The notes beneath the pieces were generated by a model. It was given only the letters and a program-made list of their open reading frames with translations, searched no databases and was not told the DNA's origin. Below, piece after piece: positions 51,358 through 60,768 of a stretch of DNA of 64,000 nt (position 1 is its first letter; every line of letters starts with the position of its first letter). The position numbers were made by a program, and so were the translations under genes. The DNA is from an actinobacterium SCGC AAA278-O22. Its GTDB lineage: Bacteria > Actinomycetota > Actinomycetes > Nanopelagicales > Nanopelagicaceae. The DNA is taken from assembly GCA_000372185.1 (NCBI GenBank), contig AQUA01000001.1:1-64000 (forward strand), given 5' to 3'.

Positions 51358-52338
51358 ATGACAAATTTGCGATGGGGCTTTCTTGGTAATGGTTGGATTG
51401 CAACGGTCTTGGCAAAAGATTTTGCACATGCAGGTTTGACTATTCAAAGTGTAGGTGCCCGGACTCAAGAGAAAGCTGAAGACTTCGGAAATCAGTTTTC
51501 TATTCCAAATCGCCACCCTAGCTACGAAGCGCTTGTAAACGATGATGAAGTAGACATTGTTTATATCGCCACGCCTCATACGCGTCATCATCAAGATGCC
51601 CTTTTAGCTATCAAAGCTGGAAAGCATGTATTGCTTGAAAAACCATTTACCGTAAATGCTCGGGAAGCCAAAGAAGTAATTGATGCAGCAAAGTCAATGA
51701 ATGTATTCATTATGGAAGCTATGTGGACTCGGTTCTTGCCGGTTCAATCTGCAATTCAAGAGGTTATAAAAAAGGGATTGATTGGCCGACCTCGTTACAT
51801 CGTGGCAGAACATAGCCAAGAGTTAACGTCTAAGCCTCGGCTTTGGGATCCTGAATTGGGCGGAGGAACACTACTAGATCTTGGAATATATCCTTTAAAC
51901 TTCATTGTCAGAATCTTAGGGGTGCCAAGTAAGGTGACTGCCAAAGCGCATCTCACTACCGATAAGGTTGATGAATCACTTTCTGCGATACTGGAATATC
52001 CTTCAGATGCAATGGCGACATTTTTCTCTAGTATGTCTGCGACTGGTCCGGCAAATGCCTCTATCATGGGAAGTAAGGGTCGAATTGACCTCGATTATCG
52101 CCTGCTCGAACAGACTACTTTCAGGGTATATAACAATGAGGCAGAAATAATTCATTCCTACTCTGAAGAAATATTAGGGACAGGTCGCCAATATCAGGCT
52201 CTAGAAGTCGAGCGGTGCATCAAGGCGGGTCAAAATGAATCACCTACAATGAGTCACAAGGACACAATCGATATTCTTAAGCTTACAGACGAAATGCGAT
52301 CTCAAGTAGGTGTTACCTACAAGAATGATCGCATTTAA
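51358..52338 (+). CDS. Gfo/Idh/MocA family oxidoreductase
   Basis: RWGFLGNGWIATVLAKDF; GKHVLLEKPFTVNAREAKEVI; EAMWTRFLPVQ. Confidence 0.92.
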   Translation: MTNLRWGFLGNGWIATVLAKDFAHAGLTIQSVGARTQEKAEDFGNQFSIPNRHPSYEALVNDDEVDIVYIATPHTRHHQDALLAIKAGKHVLLEKPFTVNAREAKEVIDAAKSMNVFIMEAMWTRFLPVQSAIQEVIKKGLIGRPRYIVAEHSQELTSKPRLWDPELGGGTLLDLGIYPLNFIVRILGVPSKVTAKAHLTTDKVDESLSAILEYPSDAMATFFSSMSATGPANASIMGSKGRIDLDYRLLEQTTFRVYNNEAEIIHSYSEEILGTGRQYQALEVERCIKAGQNESPTMSHKDTIDILKLTDEMRSQVGVTYKNDRI

Positions 52339-52362
52339 TCTGCATAGTCCGAATATTGAATC

Positions 52363-53181
52363 TTAATTACTAGAACTTCCAGTCAACTCTTCGATTTCCT
52401 TTTCAAGATCTGCCATAGCTTCGCCACCAGCCATAAGATCGATGATCTGCTCGCGGGTACGTTCACCTTTGCGGAAATCATCTGCCTTCTCGCCATGGAT
52501 GAGGACCGCAAAGTGATCACCCACTGCTAAGGCATGCGTAACATTGTGAGTAATTAGAATTACCGCAATGCCCTTCTGGCGTGCTTGCATAATGATTCTG
52601 AGGACGTGAGACGACTCCTTCACTCCAAGCGCCGCAGTTGGCTCATCTAGAATTAGAACTTTTGCGCCAAAATGTACAGCACGCGCAATCGCAGACACTT
52701 GACGCTCACCACCGGACAGCGAACCAATAAGACGTTCACCATCAGTAACACGAGTGATTCCCATTGCCTGCATTTCACGCACAACAACTTCATTTGAATA
52801 TTTCCGATCAATGCGCTTAAAAGGTCCCCATCCTTTCGTTGGTTCGAGCCCAACAAAGAACGAGCGACCTAATGACATCAATGGGAATGTTCCACCAAAT
52901 TGGTGAACAGTTGCAATTCCTAATTCATTAGCATCACGTGGTGATTTGAAGGCTATCTTTTCACCTTGCCACTCAAGTGTTCCTGAAGTAGGTTCGTGAA
53001 ATCCAGAAATCACTTTGATCGCAGTCGATTTTCCAGCCCCATTATCTCCGAGTAGGCAGAGAACCTCACCTGGAAATACATCGATTGACACTTTATGAAG
53101 AGCTCGATATCCAGAGAAATTTTTTGAGATGTCTGTCAGCCTCATTATTGGCCGAACATTATTTTTTGAATTCGTTGACAT
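52363..53181 (-). CDS. Sugar ABC transporter ATPase, single nucleotide-binding domain (CUT2/FrcA-like)
   Basis: LLGDNGAGKSTAIKVISGFHEPTSG; SLSGGERQVSAIARAVHFGAKVLILDEPTAALG; only 272 aa. Confidence 0.92.
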   Translation of the reverse strand: MSTNSKNNVRPIMRLTDISKNFSGYRALHKVSIDVFPGEVLCLLGDNGAGKSTAIKVISGFHEPTSGTLEWQGEKIAFKSPRDANELGIATVHQFGGTFPLMSLGRSFFVGLEPTKGWGPFKRIDRKYSNEVVVREMQAMGITRVTDGERLIGSLSGGERQVSAIARAVHFGAKVLILDEPTAALGVKESSHVLRIIMQARQKGIAVILITHNVTHALAVGDHFAVLIHGEKADDFRKGERTREQIIDLMAGGEAMADLEKEIEELTGSSSN

Positions 53182-53186
53182 GATTT

Positions 53187-54200
53187 CTATGCACCTTTCT
53201 TGCTCTTGCCAGAGATGGCCAATCTACGGAAAGTATTGTTTGTGAGAACAGCAATCAACAAGAGAACTCCAAGAATTAATGAAGCCCAATCCGATTCCCA
53301 ACCTGTGTAATAGATGCCTTGGTTCACAATAGCGAATGTCATGGCTCCAAGAATTACGCCCACGGTTGATCCATAACCACCTGTGAGTAGCACCCCGCCA
53401 ACTACAACTGCGATGATTGAGTTGAAGACGAAAGATTGACCCGCATTTACTTGTGCGCTCTCATAAAGAATTGTCTGCATAACACCTACAAGTGATGCCG
53501 CAAAACCTGAGGCTGTAAAGAGAGATATCCGAACTTTATCCACGGGAATACCTGTCAGGCGTGCAGAAATAGCATCACCGCCAATTGCATAGATCCAGTT
53601 TCCCCACGGGCTCTTATAGAGAATCCATGAAACGATTCCTGCCACAACTAACCAAATAATAATTGCAGTTTCGAATTGTTCAAATAGATAAGTACCTAGG
53701 ATTGTCTTAGATAAATGATCAGGTTTAATACTTACTGCGACTGTGCCCGTTATGAGCTTACAAAGTCCGAGCATTAATCCGAAAACAGCAAAATTAGTTG
53801 CAAGCGTAACCACAAATGAAGGTAGGTTAGTACGTACAACAATTAAGCCATTTAAAAAACCAATAAAGGTACCTAGCGCTAATCCAGAAAAAATTCCCAC
53901 TGCGGTCGGAAGATTGAAGTAGCCAGAGAGAACTGCAGTAGTTACGCCTCCAGCAGCGAGAGTCGATCCCACAGAGAGGTCCAGATCACCAGCAATCATT
54001 ACCAGCGCGACCGGTAGTGCAATAATGCCAAGCTCTGCGGCGATATTTAGCCAACTGGCCGTTCCAGCAAGTGCAATGAAGTTCTCGCCTCCGAAAATAG
54101 CAAAGAAAATGTATATGACAACGAGCCCAATCAAGGCTCCAAACTCGGGACGACGAATAAATGAACTTAAATTGTACTTCGACCGAAAATTTCCAGCCAT
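53187..54200 (-). CDS. Sugar ABC transporter permease (RbsC/FrcC-like)
   Basis: VALVMIAGDLDLSVGSTLAAGGV; NGLIVVRTNLPSFVVTLATNF. Start MAGNFRSK at 54200 preferred because the longer ORF start overlaps a hairpin. Confidence 0.9.
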   Translation of the reverse strand: MAGNFRSKYNLSSFIRRPEFGALIGLVVIYIFFAIFGGENFIALAGTASWLNIAAELGIIALPVALVMIAGDLDLSVGSTLAAGGVTTAVLSGYFNLPTAVGIFSGLALGTFIGFLNGLIVVRTNLPSFVVTLATNFAVFGLMLGLCKLITGTVAVSIKPDHLSKTILGTYLFEQFETAIIIWLVVAGIVSWILYKSPWGNWIYAIGGDAISARLTGIPVDKVRISLFTASGFAASLVGVMQTILYESAQVNAGQSFVFNSIIAVVVGGVLLTGGYGSTVGVILGAMTFAIVNQGIYYTGWESDWASLILGVLLLIAVLTNNTFRRLAISGKSKKGA

Positions 54201-54235
54201 TCTATGAACTCCAATTTTACTCGTTAAGAAGATAT

Positions 54236-54271
54236 TAGGTTGCACCGGCTCGGGCGAGCCGGTGCAACCTA
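54236..54271. other. Perfect 16-bp stem-loop between the sugar-binding-protein and permease genes
   Basis: taggttgcaccggctc-gggc-gagccggtgcaaccta. Confidence 0.9.
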
Positions 54272-54297
54272 AATCTTAGGCCACTACTTCCAGTAAA

Positions 54298-55278
54298 TTA
54301 GCGCTGACCACTCTTTGCCGCACCAATAATCACCGCTGCATTTTCCTTGGTAACCAATGAAGGTCCCGTTAGGAATTCAGTGGTGCCTGGGAGCATTCCA
54401 AATGCCACCCATGTAAATGCATAGTTGACTACCTGGTAGCCCTGCAACCAGCCAAGCTGATCTACAGCTGCTGTTGACTTTCCATCACGGATACGCTCCA
54501 AAATATTTGGAGAAACGTCCCATGAACCAAGTTGAGCCTTGCTCTTTGCAGCTTCGATTCCTGCATTCGCAGCATCTGTATCAACAGAAGCAATTGTAAA
54601 TACAGCATCGATTGTTGCATCAGTGGTCAAAGCACCCTTTACAGCGTTTGAAATTGCAGTTGCATCGCCAAACTTTGTCGCAGGAAGTTCGAGAGTTTCG
54701 CCCTTACCGCCACCTGACTTCATGCCTTCTGCCATACCATCGCAGCGCTGCTTAATGTTTGCAGATCCTGGTGATGTATTAATGCAAAGACCATGCTTTG
54801 CGCCCTTGCTTGCCAAGTACTTTCCTAGAGTAATTCCGGCTTGGTACTCATTTGTTCCGATGTATGCCTTTGCACCTGTCGCTTCAAGTTGTTCCTGCCC
54901 AGCGTTATAAAGAAAGACAGGAATCCCTGCAGCGATTGCCTTCTTAATTTCTGGATTCTGTGCGGATGAAACCCAGTTAGGTAGCGCTAGCGCATCTGGC
55001 TTTTGTGAAACGGCTGTGCGGATTAGCTTTACCATATCTGGTCCTACGTTGTCGTAATTCTTCAAGCCGACATACTTAACTGACACTCCAGCCTGTAATG
55101 CAGGACCAGAAGCAGCCTTAACGCCATTCTTCACAATAGCGAAGAATGCATCTCCACCACCAAGAACAATGACTGTTTTCTTTGCTGCTGCATGTGATGC
55201 AGGTGCACTAAGACCTGTCAGTGCAAGTGCAGCAGCAGAAAATGCGACTGCAATTTTTAGAGAACGTGAAATCTTCAC
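54298..55278 (-). CDS. Sugar ABC transporter substrate-binding protein (RbsB-like, periplasmic binding protein type 1)
   Basis: Signal peptide MKISRSLKIAVAFSAAALALTGLSAPASHAA; YIGTNEYQAGITLGKYLASKG; DAVFTIASVDTDAANAGIEAA. Confidence 0.9.
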   Translation of the reverse strand: MKISRSLKIAVAFSAAALALTGLSAPASHAAAKKTVIVLGGGDAFFAIVKNGVKAASGPALQAGVSVKYVGLKNYDNVGPDMVKLIRTAVSQKPDALALPNWVSSAQNPEIKKAIAAGIPVFLYNAGQEQLEATGAKAYIGTNEYQAGITLGKYLASKGAKHGLCINTSPGSANIKQRCDGMAEGMKSGGGKGETLELPATKFGDATAISNAVKGALTTDATIDAVFTIASVDTDAANAGIEAAKSKAQLGSWDVSPNILERIRDGKSTAAVDQLGWLQGYQVVNYAFTWVAFGMLPGTTEFLTGPSLVTKENAAVIIGAAKSGQR

Positions 55279-55371
55279 TATTCATACCTTTCGTAAGATC
55301 TACTAGTTTAATTTCGAATTAAACTATTTCGACTCAGAAATTTTCTGGCCGAGCCATCCCCGCACTTTGCA

Positions 55372-55390
55372 CTTGTAATTTCATTTACAA
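55372..55390. promoter_or_regulatory. Candidate operator, inverted repeat TTGTAA-N7-TTACAA
   Basis: ttgtaattttcatttacaa upstream of the substrate-binding-protein gene. Confidence 0.4.
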
Positions 55391-55420
55391 AGCGTTGGTT
55401 AAGTTGTGCAAAATTAACAC

Positions 55421-55437
55421 TTGTAAACAAATGTAAG
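55421..55437. promoter_or_regulatory. Candidate regulator site, direct repeat (minus strand CTTACA-tttg-TTTACA)
   Basis: ttgtaaacaaatgtaag; near-identical to the complement of 48071-48087. Confidence 0.5.
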
Positions 55438-55582
55438 AACTTTACTTGGCATCGTTATCAGAATGTTATGACATTAATGAGCGCAATTTTGGAATGTCCA
55501 AGCACAAAATTTGGCAAATGTAATCAAATAAAAAAACTTGGCTCTAACTTAGAGAGCCTAGGTAGCGCAGAATCTAAAAGAT

Positions 55583-56593
55583 TTAAAGGTAGAAACTTGG
55601 TTTCTGCTCATACTTCACCGAACAAATCGCTCCACTCTTAAGTGCTTCTAGTCCTGCGGCAACTGCAGCGGCCGCGAGATAACCATCCCAGGCACTTGGA
55701 CCATCGAATTTCCTTGTTCTAATCGAATTAATCCATTGCTGTAATTCAAAATTAAATGCATCGGCGAATCGAGACTTGAATGAAACATGCTCCGGCGTTG
55801 AAATTGCTCCCTCGAAAAATTGTGTCATTCCAGAAGTTCGACCAATTTCTGCTATTCCCTTTTCGAAAACAGCCTCTGTCTTAACTTGATACCCAAATTG
55901 AACAGAGACATTCATTTCGACGCTAGCTAATACACCGGAATCAGTTTCAAGTAGGACAAGAATTGGTTCTTGAAGTCGTTCTGGTGAAAGTGAATTTCGT
56001 TTCAAATGACGTACTTGAACAGTTTTTATTGGGGAATCTGTTAGGAAGCGCACCACATCTATTTCATGGACTACAGAATCAAAAATCAACATCTCATTGT
56101 GATATGAATCTGGAACACTCGGATTTCGGTGTGCGCAATGTAATCCCAATAACTCGCCTTGTTTTTTGCTAGCTATCAGACTCTTGAGTTCCATGTAGCC
56201 AACGTCATATCTACGCATGAACCCTACTTGAATTAGTTTTCTTCCTTTGGCAATTTCTGCATTGACTATTCTGAGTGAGGAATCAGGATCAGGGGTTAAT
56301 GGTTTTTCACAGAGGATCGGTAATCCGTATTCAAGAACTGGGAGAATAACCGGTTCATGAAATTGTCCAGGCGTTGCAATAAGAACCGCATCCATGGCCT
56401 TGGACTCTAGGGCCGACTCAATAGTAGGAAACCATTGAGCGTTTGGCGAAATTTGAAGTGCAGTTCTAGCACGAGATTCATCTGGCTCCACAATGGCAGA
56501 AACAGAAGCCCCGGTTATACTATTTTCAAATCTCGCTACATGCTCAAGACCAATAAAACCAGTCCCCACAACTCCAACTCTTACATCACTCAT
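55583..56593 (-). CDS. Gfo/Idh/MocA family oxidoreductase
   Basis: VRVGVVGTGFIGLEHVARFE; LPILCEKPLTPDPDSSLRIV; GFMRRYDVGYMELKSLI, inositol-2-dehydrogenase-like. Confidence 0.92.
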   Translation of the reverse strand: MSDVRVGVVGTGFIGLEHVARFENSITGASVSAIVEPDESRARTALQISPNAQWFPTIESALESKAMDAVLIATPGQFHEPVILPVLEYGLPILCEKPLTPDPDSSLRIVNAEIAKGRKLIQVGFMRRYDVGYMELKSLIASKKQGELLGLHCAHRNPSVPDSYHNEMLIFDSVVHEIDVVRFLTDSPIKTVQVRHLKRNSLSPERLQEPILVLLETDSGVLASVEMNVSVQFGYQVKTEAVFEKGIAEIGRTSGMTQFFEGAISTPEHVSFKSRFADAFNFELQQWINSIRTRKFDGPSAWDGYLAAAAVAAGLEALKSGAICSVKYEQKPSFYL

Positions 56594-56663
56594 AACTTAT
56601 TCCCTCATCTTGGGTTGTTCAAAATATGCAGTAGGGTAGCAAGAAATTTCTGACGAAAACTGA

Positions 56664-56679
56664 TGTAAGAGAATGTAAG
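56664..56679. promoter_or_regulatory. Candidate regulator site (minus strand CTTACA-ttct-CTTACA)
   Basis: tgtaagagaatgtaag in the divergent intergenic region between two oxidoreductase genes; same 10-bp half-site phasing as the other two sites. Confidence 0.45.
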
Positions 56680-56736
56680 AAGATGAAAGCGGAATCTTTA
56701 ATTGATTAGTTGAATTCTGGTGAGTAGAGTCTGCAC

Positions 56737-57744
56737 ATGTCTAATTCAATTAAATTCGCAGTCATTGGCGCTGGTCGCATTGGGGTAGTCCATGCTTCAT
56801 CCGTTTCTAAGATTCCGGGCGCAACTCTTGAGTACGTTGTAGATCCCATCAAAGAAAGTGCAGATAAGCTAGCGTCGCAATTTGGATGCAAGGCTGCCTA
56901 CGATGCCGAGGCAATAATCAAGTCAGGTGAAGTGGACGCCGTCATTATCGGTTCTCCGACTCCCACACATGTGCCCCTTTTGAGTACCGCAATCGATCAA
57001 GGAATACATGCGCTGTGTGAAAAGCCAATTGATCTTGATATTAAGAATGTTGATGAGCTTCGCCAGAAGGCTAATTCTGCGAAAACCCACATTTCAATCG
57101 GATTCAATCGCCGCTTTGACCCTGAGTACAACACTGCAAAAAAGAAGGTATCTGAGGGAGTGATTGGCGAAATTGAACAGGTGATTATCATCAGCCGAGA
57201 CCCTGCGCCAGCTCCCCAGGCATATATACATGTATCCGGCGGTATTTTTAGAGATATGACTATTCACGATTTCGATATGGCGCGCTATTTCGTGCCGGAT
57301 ATCGTTGAAGTATCAGCTCTAGGTACAAACTCCTTCTGTGACTACATCAAGGAAGAAAATGACTTTGACAATGTGACTGTTACCATGCGAGGGGCAAAAA
57401 ATGAATTAATTACAATCGTAAATTCTCGCCATGCTTCCTTTGGATACGACCAACGCATAGAGGTTTTTGGCGAAAAAGGAATGCTACAGACTGACAATAT
57501 AACTCCGTCAACTGTGAAATTATCAAACGGTGAAGTCACAAGCTCTACTGATGCTTACCTCCAATTTTTCATCGAGAGATACTCGCTTGCGTACCAATAT
57601 GAATTAGAAGCCTTTATTCGAGGCATACAGGACGGAAAACAGTATGGGTCAACGTATGATGATGGAAGAGCAGCCTTAATCCTTGCAGATGCGGCAGTTG
57701 AATCAAGCCGCACCGGCAAGGCAGTCAAGGTCAATTTAAATTAA
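56737..57744 (+). CDS. Inositol 2-dehydrogenase-like Gfo/Idh/MocA oxidoreductase
   Basis: KFAVIGAGRIGVVHASSV; GIHALCEKPIDLDIKNVDELR; IGFNRRFDPEYNTAKKKVSEGVIGEIEQVIIISRDPAPAP; GGIFRDMTIHDFDMARYF, IolG-like. Confidence 0.92.
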   Translation: MSNSIKFAVIGAGRIGVVHASSVSKIPGATLEYVVDPIKESADKLASQFGCKAAYDAEAIIKSGEVDAVIIGSPTPTHVPLLSTAIDQGIHALCEKPIDLDIKNVDELRQKANSAKTHISIGFNRRFDPEYNTAKKKVSEGVIGEIEQVIIISRDPAPAPQAYIHVSGGIFRDMTIHDFDMARYFVPDIVEVSALGTNSFCDYIKEENDFDNVTVTMRGAKNELITIVNSRHASFGYDQRIEVFGEKGMLQTDNITPSTVKLSNGEVTSSTDAYLQFFIERYSLAYQYELEAFIRGIQDGKQYGSTYDDGRAALILADAAVESSRTGKAVKVNLN

Positions 57745-57745
57745 T

Positions 57746-58633
57746 TTAGAGCTCGGCCTCAATCGCGCGTAGGAAAGCTACGCTCTGTCGGGCTGACTCT
57801 ATTGGTCCTGTACCAGGTGCAGGTTCAGATTGAATTGTTAGATCTTGTTCAAGTACAAACCATCCGTCATACCCGGCCTTCACGACAAGGTTGATCACAA
57901 TTTGCTTCATATCGATATCGCCTTGACCCAAGGGCATGTACAAACTATTGCAGACGCCTTCGTAATAAGTAATTTGCCCGCTACGAACCTTCTCAGCTTG
58001 CTTTGCATTGACATCTTTCATGTGTACATGCGCAACTCTGTCAGAATGCCTCTCTGAGAATTCAACAGGATCAGTTCCACCAATAAACATATGTCCTGTA
58101 TCAAGGCAAAACTTAATATTTGAACCTTTTACGACGCGCATTACATCATCGAGAGTCTCAACCATTGTCCCTACATGCGGATGAAGTACCGCATCTACAC
58201 CTTGTGCGTCACACGCTTCTCGAATGCGATTGAGATTGGTAAACATTCGTTGCCAACCAGCGTCATCCAACTCAGGTCTCTTTGTGTCATAGCCGTCTAG
58301 ACCAGTATTTGCGGCAAGCACTAATTCATAGGCTCCGGTCGCCTTGTAGCTTTTGAGTTCCTCGCGAACTTCAGGGAGCGGGTCATGATCCTCACGATGT
58401 ATTACGATGGGGAAGAAACCTCCTATGGCTTCCATATGTAAGGCTTTAAGAACTTTTGCTCTTTCTTCCGCGGCCGCAGGTAAGAAACCAGCCGGTCCAA
58501 ACTCTGTGGCACCAAGCCCAAGCTCAGACATTTCTTTAAGAACTCGATCCGGACCCATCTGATGCCCCCAACCGGGTGCTTCACACACACCCCAAGAGAT
58601 TGGAGCGCCTGCGATTTTTAGTTTCTTTCCCAT
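57746..58633 (-). CDS. TIM-barrel protein, likely inosose dehydratase (IolE-like)
   Basis: KIAGAPISWGVCEAPGWGHQMGPDRVLKEMSELGLGATEFGPAGFLP; FCLDTGHMFIGGTDPVEF; HMKDVNAKQAEKVRSG. Confidence 0.85.
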   Translation of the reverse strand: MGKKLKIAGAPISWGVCEAPGWGHQMGPDRVLKEMSELGLGATEFGPAGFLPAAAEERAKVLKALHMEAIGGFFPIVIHREDHDPLPEVREELKSYKATGAYELVLAANTGLDGYDTKRPELDDAGWQRMFTNLNRIREACDAQGVDAVLHPHVGTMVETLDDVMRVVKGSNIKFCLDTGHMFIGGTDPVEFSERHSDRVAHVHMKDVNAKQAEKVRSGQITYYEGVCNSLYMPLGQGDIDMKQIVINLVVKAGYDGWFVLEQDLTIQSEPAPGTGPIESARQSVAFLRAIEAEL

Positions 58634-58636
58634 TCT

Positions 58637-59560
58637 TCACCCATTTCTTAAGTTAGCTATTGCCTTTGGAACGTTTCCCTCGAGTACATCTCTTACTCCA
58701 CGTGCAGCATCTTGATATGTCATTATCGTTGAATTGATACTGAGACCCATTACGTGAGGAGTAAGAATTACATTTTCATGATCAAATATGGGGTGATGCT
58801 TTGGAGGTTCAAAGTCGAATGAATCTAGCCCCAGACCCGAAATCTTTCCAGAATTGAGTGCTTCTAAGGCATCATCGAGTTGAACCAGCCCTCCCCTACT
58901 ACAGTTAATTATAACTACCCCGTCAGTCATCAAACTTATACTATTTGCATTTATGATGTTCGAATTTTCGTTAGTTAGCGGAATGTGCAAAGTAAGAAAA
59001 TGTGAATTTTTTAAAACCGTTTCGAAGTTTGAAGAAAATTTGGATGGAACTTCAGTAAATGGATCATATGCAAGGACTTTCATTCCAAATACCTGTGCAT
59101 ACTCGGCGACTTTTTTTCCGATTCGACCATAACCAATAATCCCCAGTGTTGATCCCTGTAGGTCCCCAACAGGATATTTTGAACGCTCATCCCACTTACC
59201 AGTTTGAACGACCTTGGTGAGGGGTTTTAATCTCTTGCAGAGGGCTAAGAGGTGGGAGAAAGTGCCCTCAGCTACGGCGATTGAATTACTCCCTGGAGTG
59301 ATCACTACAGGAATTCTTCTCTTGTCAGCTTCTTCGATATCAACTAATTCAACACCAACTCCTGTTCTAGCAATTACCTTAAGGCTTTTCATTTTCTCAA
59401 AAATTAATTTATCAAATTTGAAGTTCGCGCGAACTATCGCGCCACTTGCATGCTCTAAATCTTCCGAACTCGGATCTTGAATATATGTAATGTCAGCACC
59501 AAGAATTGGTTGAACAATTTCTGATTCAACCAATCCAAGTCCCACCACTAATTGGTTCAT
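58637..59560 (-). CDS. D-isomer-specific 2-hydroxyacid dehydrogenase
   Basis: LGIIGYGRIGKKVAEYAQVFGMKVLAYDP; NCSRGGLVQLDDALEAL; VILTPHVMGLS. Start MNQLVVG at 59560 preferred over 59611. Confidence 0.9.
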   Translation of the reverse strand: MNQLVVGLGLVESEIVQPILGADITYIQDPSSEDLEHASGAIVRANFKFDKLIFEKMKSLKVIARTGVGVELVDIEEADKRRIPVVITPGSNSIAVAEGTFSHLLALCKRLKPLTKVVQTGKWDERSKYPVGDLQGSTLGIIGYGRIGKKVAEYAQVFGMKVLAYDPFTEVPSKFSSNFETVLKNSHFLTLHIPLTNENSNIINANSISLMTDGVVIINCSRGGLVQLDDALEALNSGKISGLGLDSFDFEPPKHHPIFDHENVILTPHVMGLSINSTIMTYQDAARGVRDVLEGNVPKAIANLRNG

Positions 59561-59562
59561 TT

Positions 59563-60768
59563 TTACCGAATTGCCGAAGTCGTTCCCGCAGTTGGTGTGA
59601 TTTTCACCCATTGACCACTTGCAGCAGATTCTTCGGCACCAGTCACTACCTTTGCTGCTGCCACAGCATCATGGATATTTGAATTCAGACGTGGCCCGCC
59701 AAGATAAGCCTCAATAAATTTGCGAGCTTCAATTACTTTTAAGTCGTCATAACCCATTGATGTACCTGATCCAGGTTGAAATTTTCCGAAATCTCCCATT
59801 AAGTTATTTGCCATTATGCGCTGATAACCAACATGGGCACCTTTTCGACCAATTGCAAGTTCGAGTTCATTCAATCGCTCGAAATCCCATTTTAGTGAGC
59901 CATTTGTTCCATATATTTCAAAGTTATAGGAAGCACGTGGACCGACAGATACTCGAGAAGCTTCAAGTGTTCCCACTGCGCCTGTGGCAACCGCATTATC
60001 TGCGAAACGAATCAACATTCCGCCATAATCTTCATTTTCAACAGGTTTCTTTTCACCACCTTCAATCACATCAAAGTGTGTTCCAGAACCCATTTGTAAT
60101 ACTGGTCTTTCTGTAACAACAGTTTTAGTGATTCCAGAAACCTCAGAAATTGGCCCAAGAATGTATTGAATCTGGTCAGCTAAATGACCCATCAAATCTC
60201 CGAGGACTCCGCTTCCAGCATATTCACGAATAAATCTCCATGAGAGAGCTCCATTGGGATCTGCAGAATAATCAGCAAAATACGAACCTCTTACATTTGT
60301 AATAGTTCCAATTTGACCTTCTGCAATTAATTTCTTTGCATATTCAACTGCCGGCGGGTGACGATAATTGAAGCCAATTGAAGTTTCGACTTGTGCTTTG
60401 TTTGCAGCAGCTTCAACTTTTATTGTTTCATGAGCGCCACGCCCAACAGGTTTTTCAATCCAAAAAGCCTTCCCTGCTTCAGCTGCAGCGATACCCATTT
60501 CCATATGCAGAAAATTAGGGGAACAAATAGAAACCACATCCACATCAGGATGCCTTAGAACTTCAAGGTAATCTGTAGTAAATTCACGATACCCAAGCAC
60601 TTCATGAGCATACTTAGCACGATCAGGTGCTGTGTCTGCGGCGATAATCAACTTGCACTCAACTTCAAGCTCAGGGTAAATGTGACTTAGTGCCTGGTAT
60701 GCGCGTGTATGTAGATTTCCCATCCAACCAACACTTATTAATCCTACACCAATCGTTTTCTTGCTCAT
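59563..60768 (-). CDS. Gfo/Idh/MocA family oxidoreductase
   Basis: VGLISVGWMGNLHTRAYQAL; GKAFWIEKPVGRGAHETIKVEAAANKA; GVLGDLMGHLADQIQYI. Confidence 0.93.
   Translation of the reverse strand: MSKKTIGVGLISVGWMGNLHTRAYQALSHIYPELEVECKLIIAADTAPDRAKYAHEVLGYREFTTDYLEVLRHPDVDVVSICSPNFLHMEMGIAAAEAGKAFWIEKPVGRGAHETIKVEAAANKAQVETSIGFNYRHPPAVEYAKKLIAEGQIGTITNVRGSYFADYSADPNGALSWRFIREYAGSGVLGDLMGHLADQIQYILGPISEVSGITKTVVTERPVLQMGSGTHFDVIEGGEKKPVENEDYGGMLIRFADNAVATGAVGTLEASRVSVGPRASYNFEIYGTNGSLKWDFERLNELELAIGRKGAHVGYQRIMANNLMGDFGKFQPGSGTSMGYDDLKVIEARKFIEAYLGGPRLNSNIHDAVAAAKVVTGAEESAASGQWVKITPTAGTTSAIR

Noticed and set aside
54201-54245. N-terminal extension MQPNIFLTSKIGVHR of the sugar permease ORF
   Set aside because: It overlaps the strong intercistronic hairpin; MAGNFRSK at 54200 is a better start.
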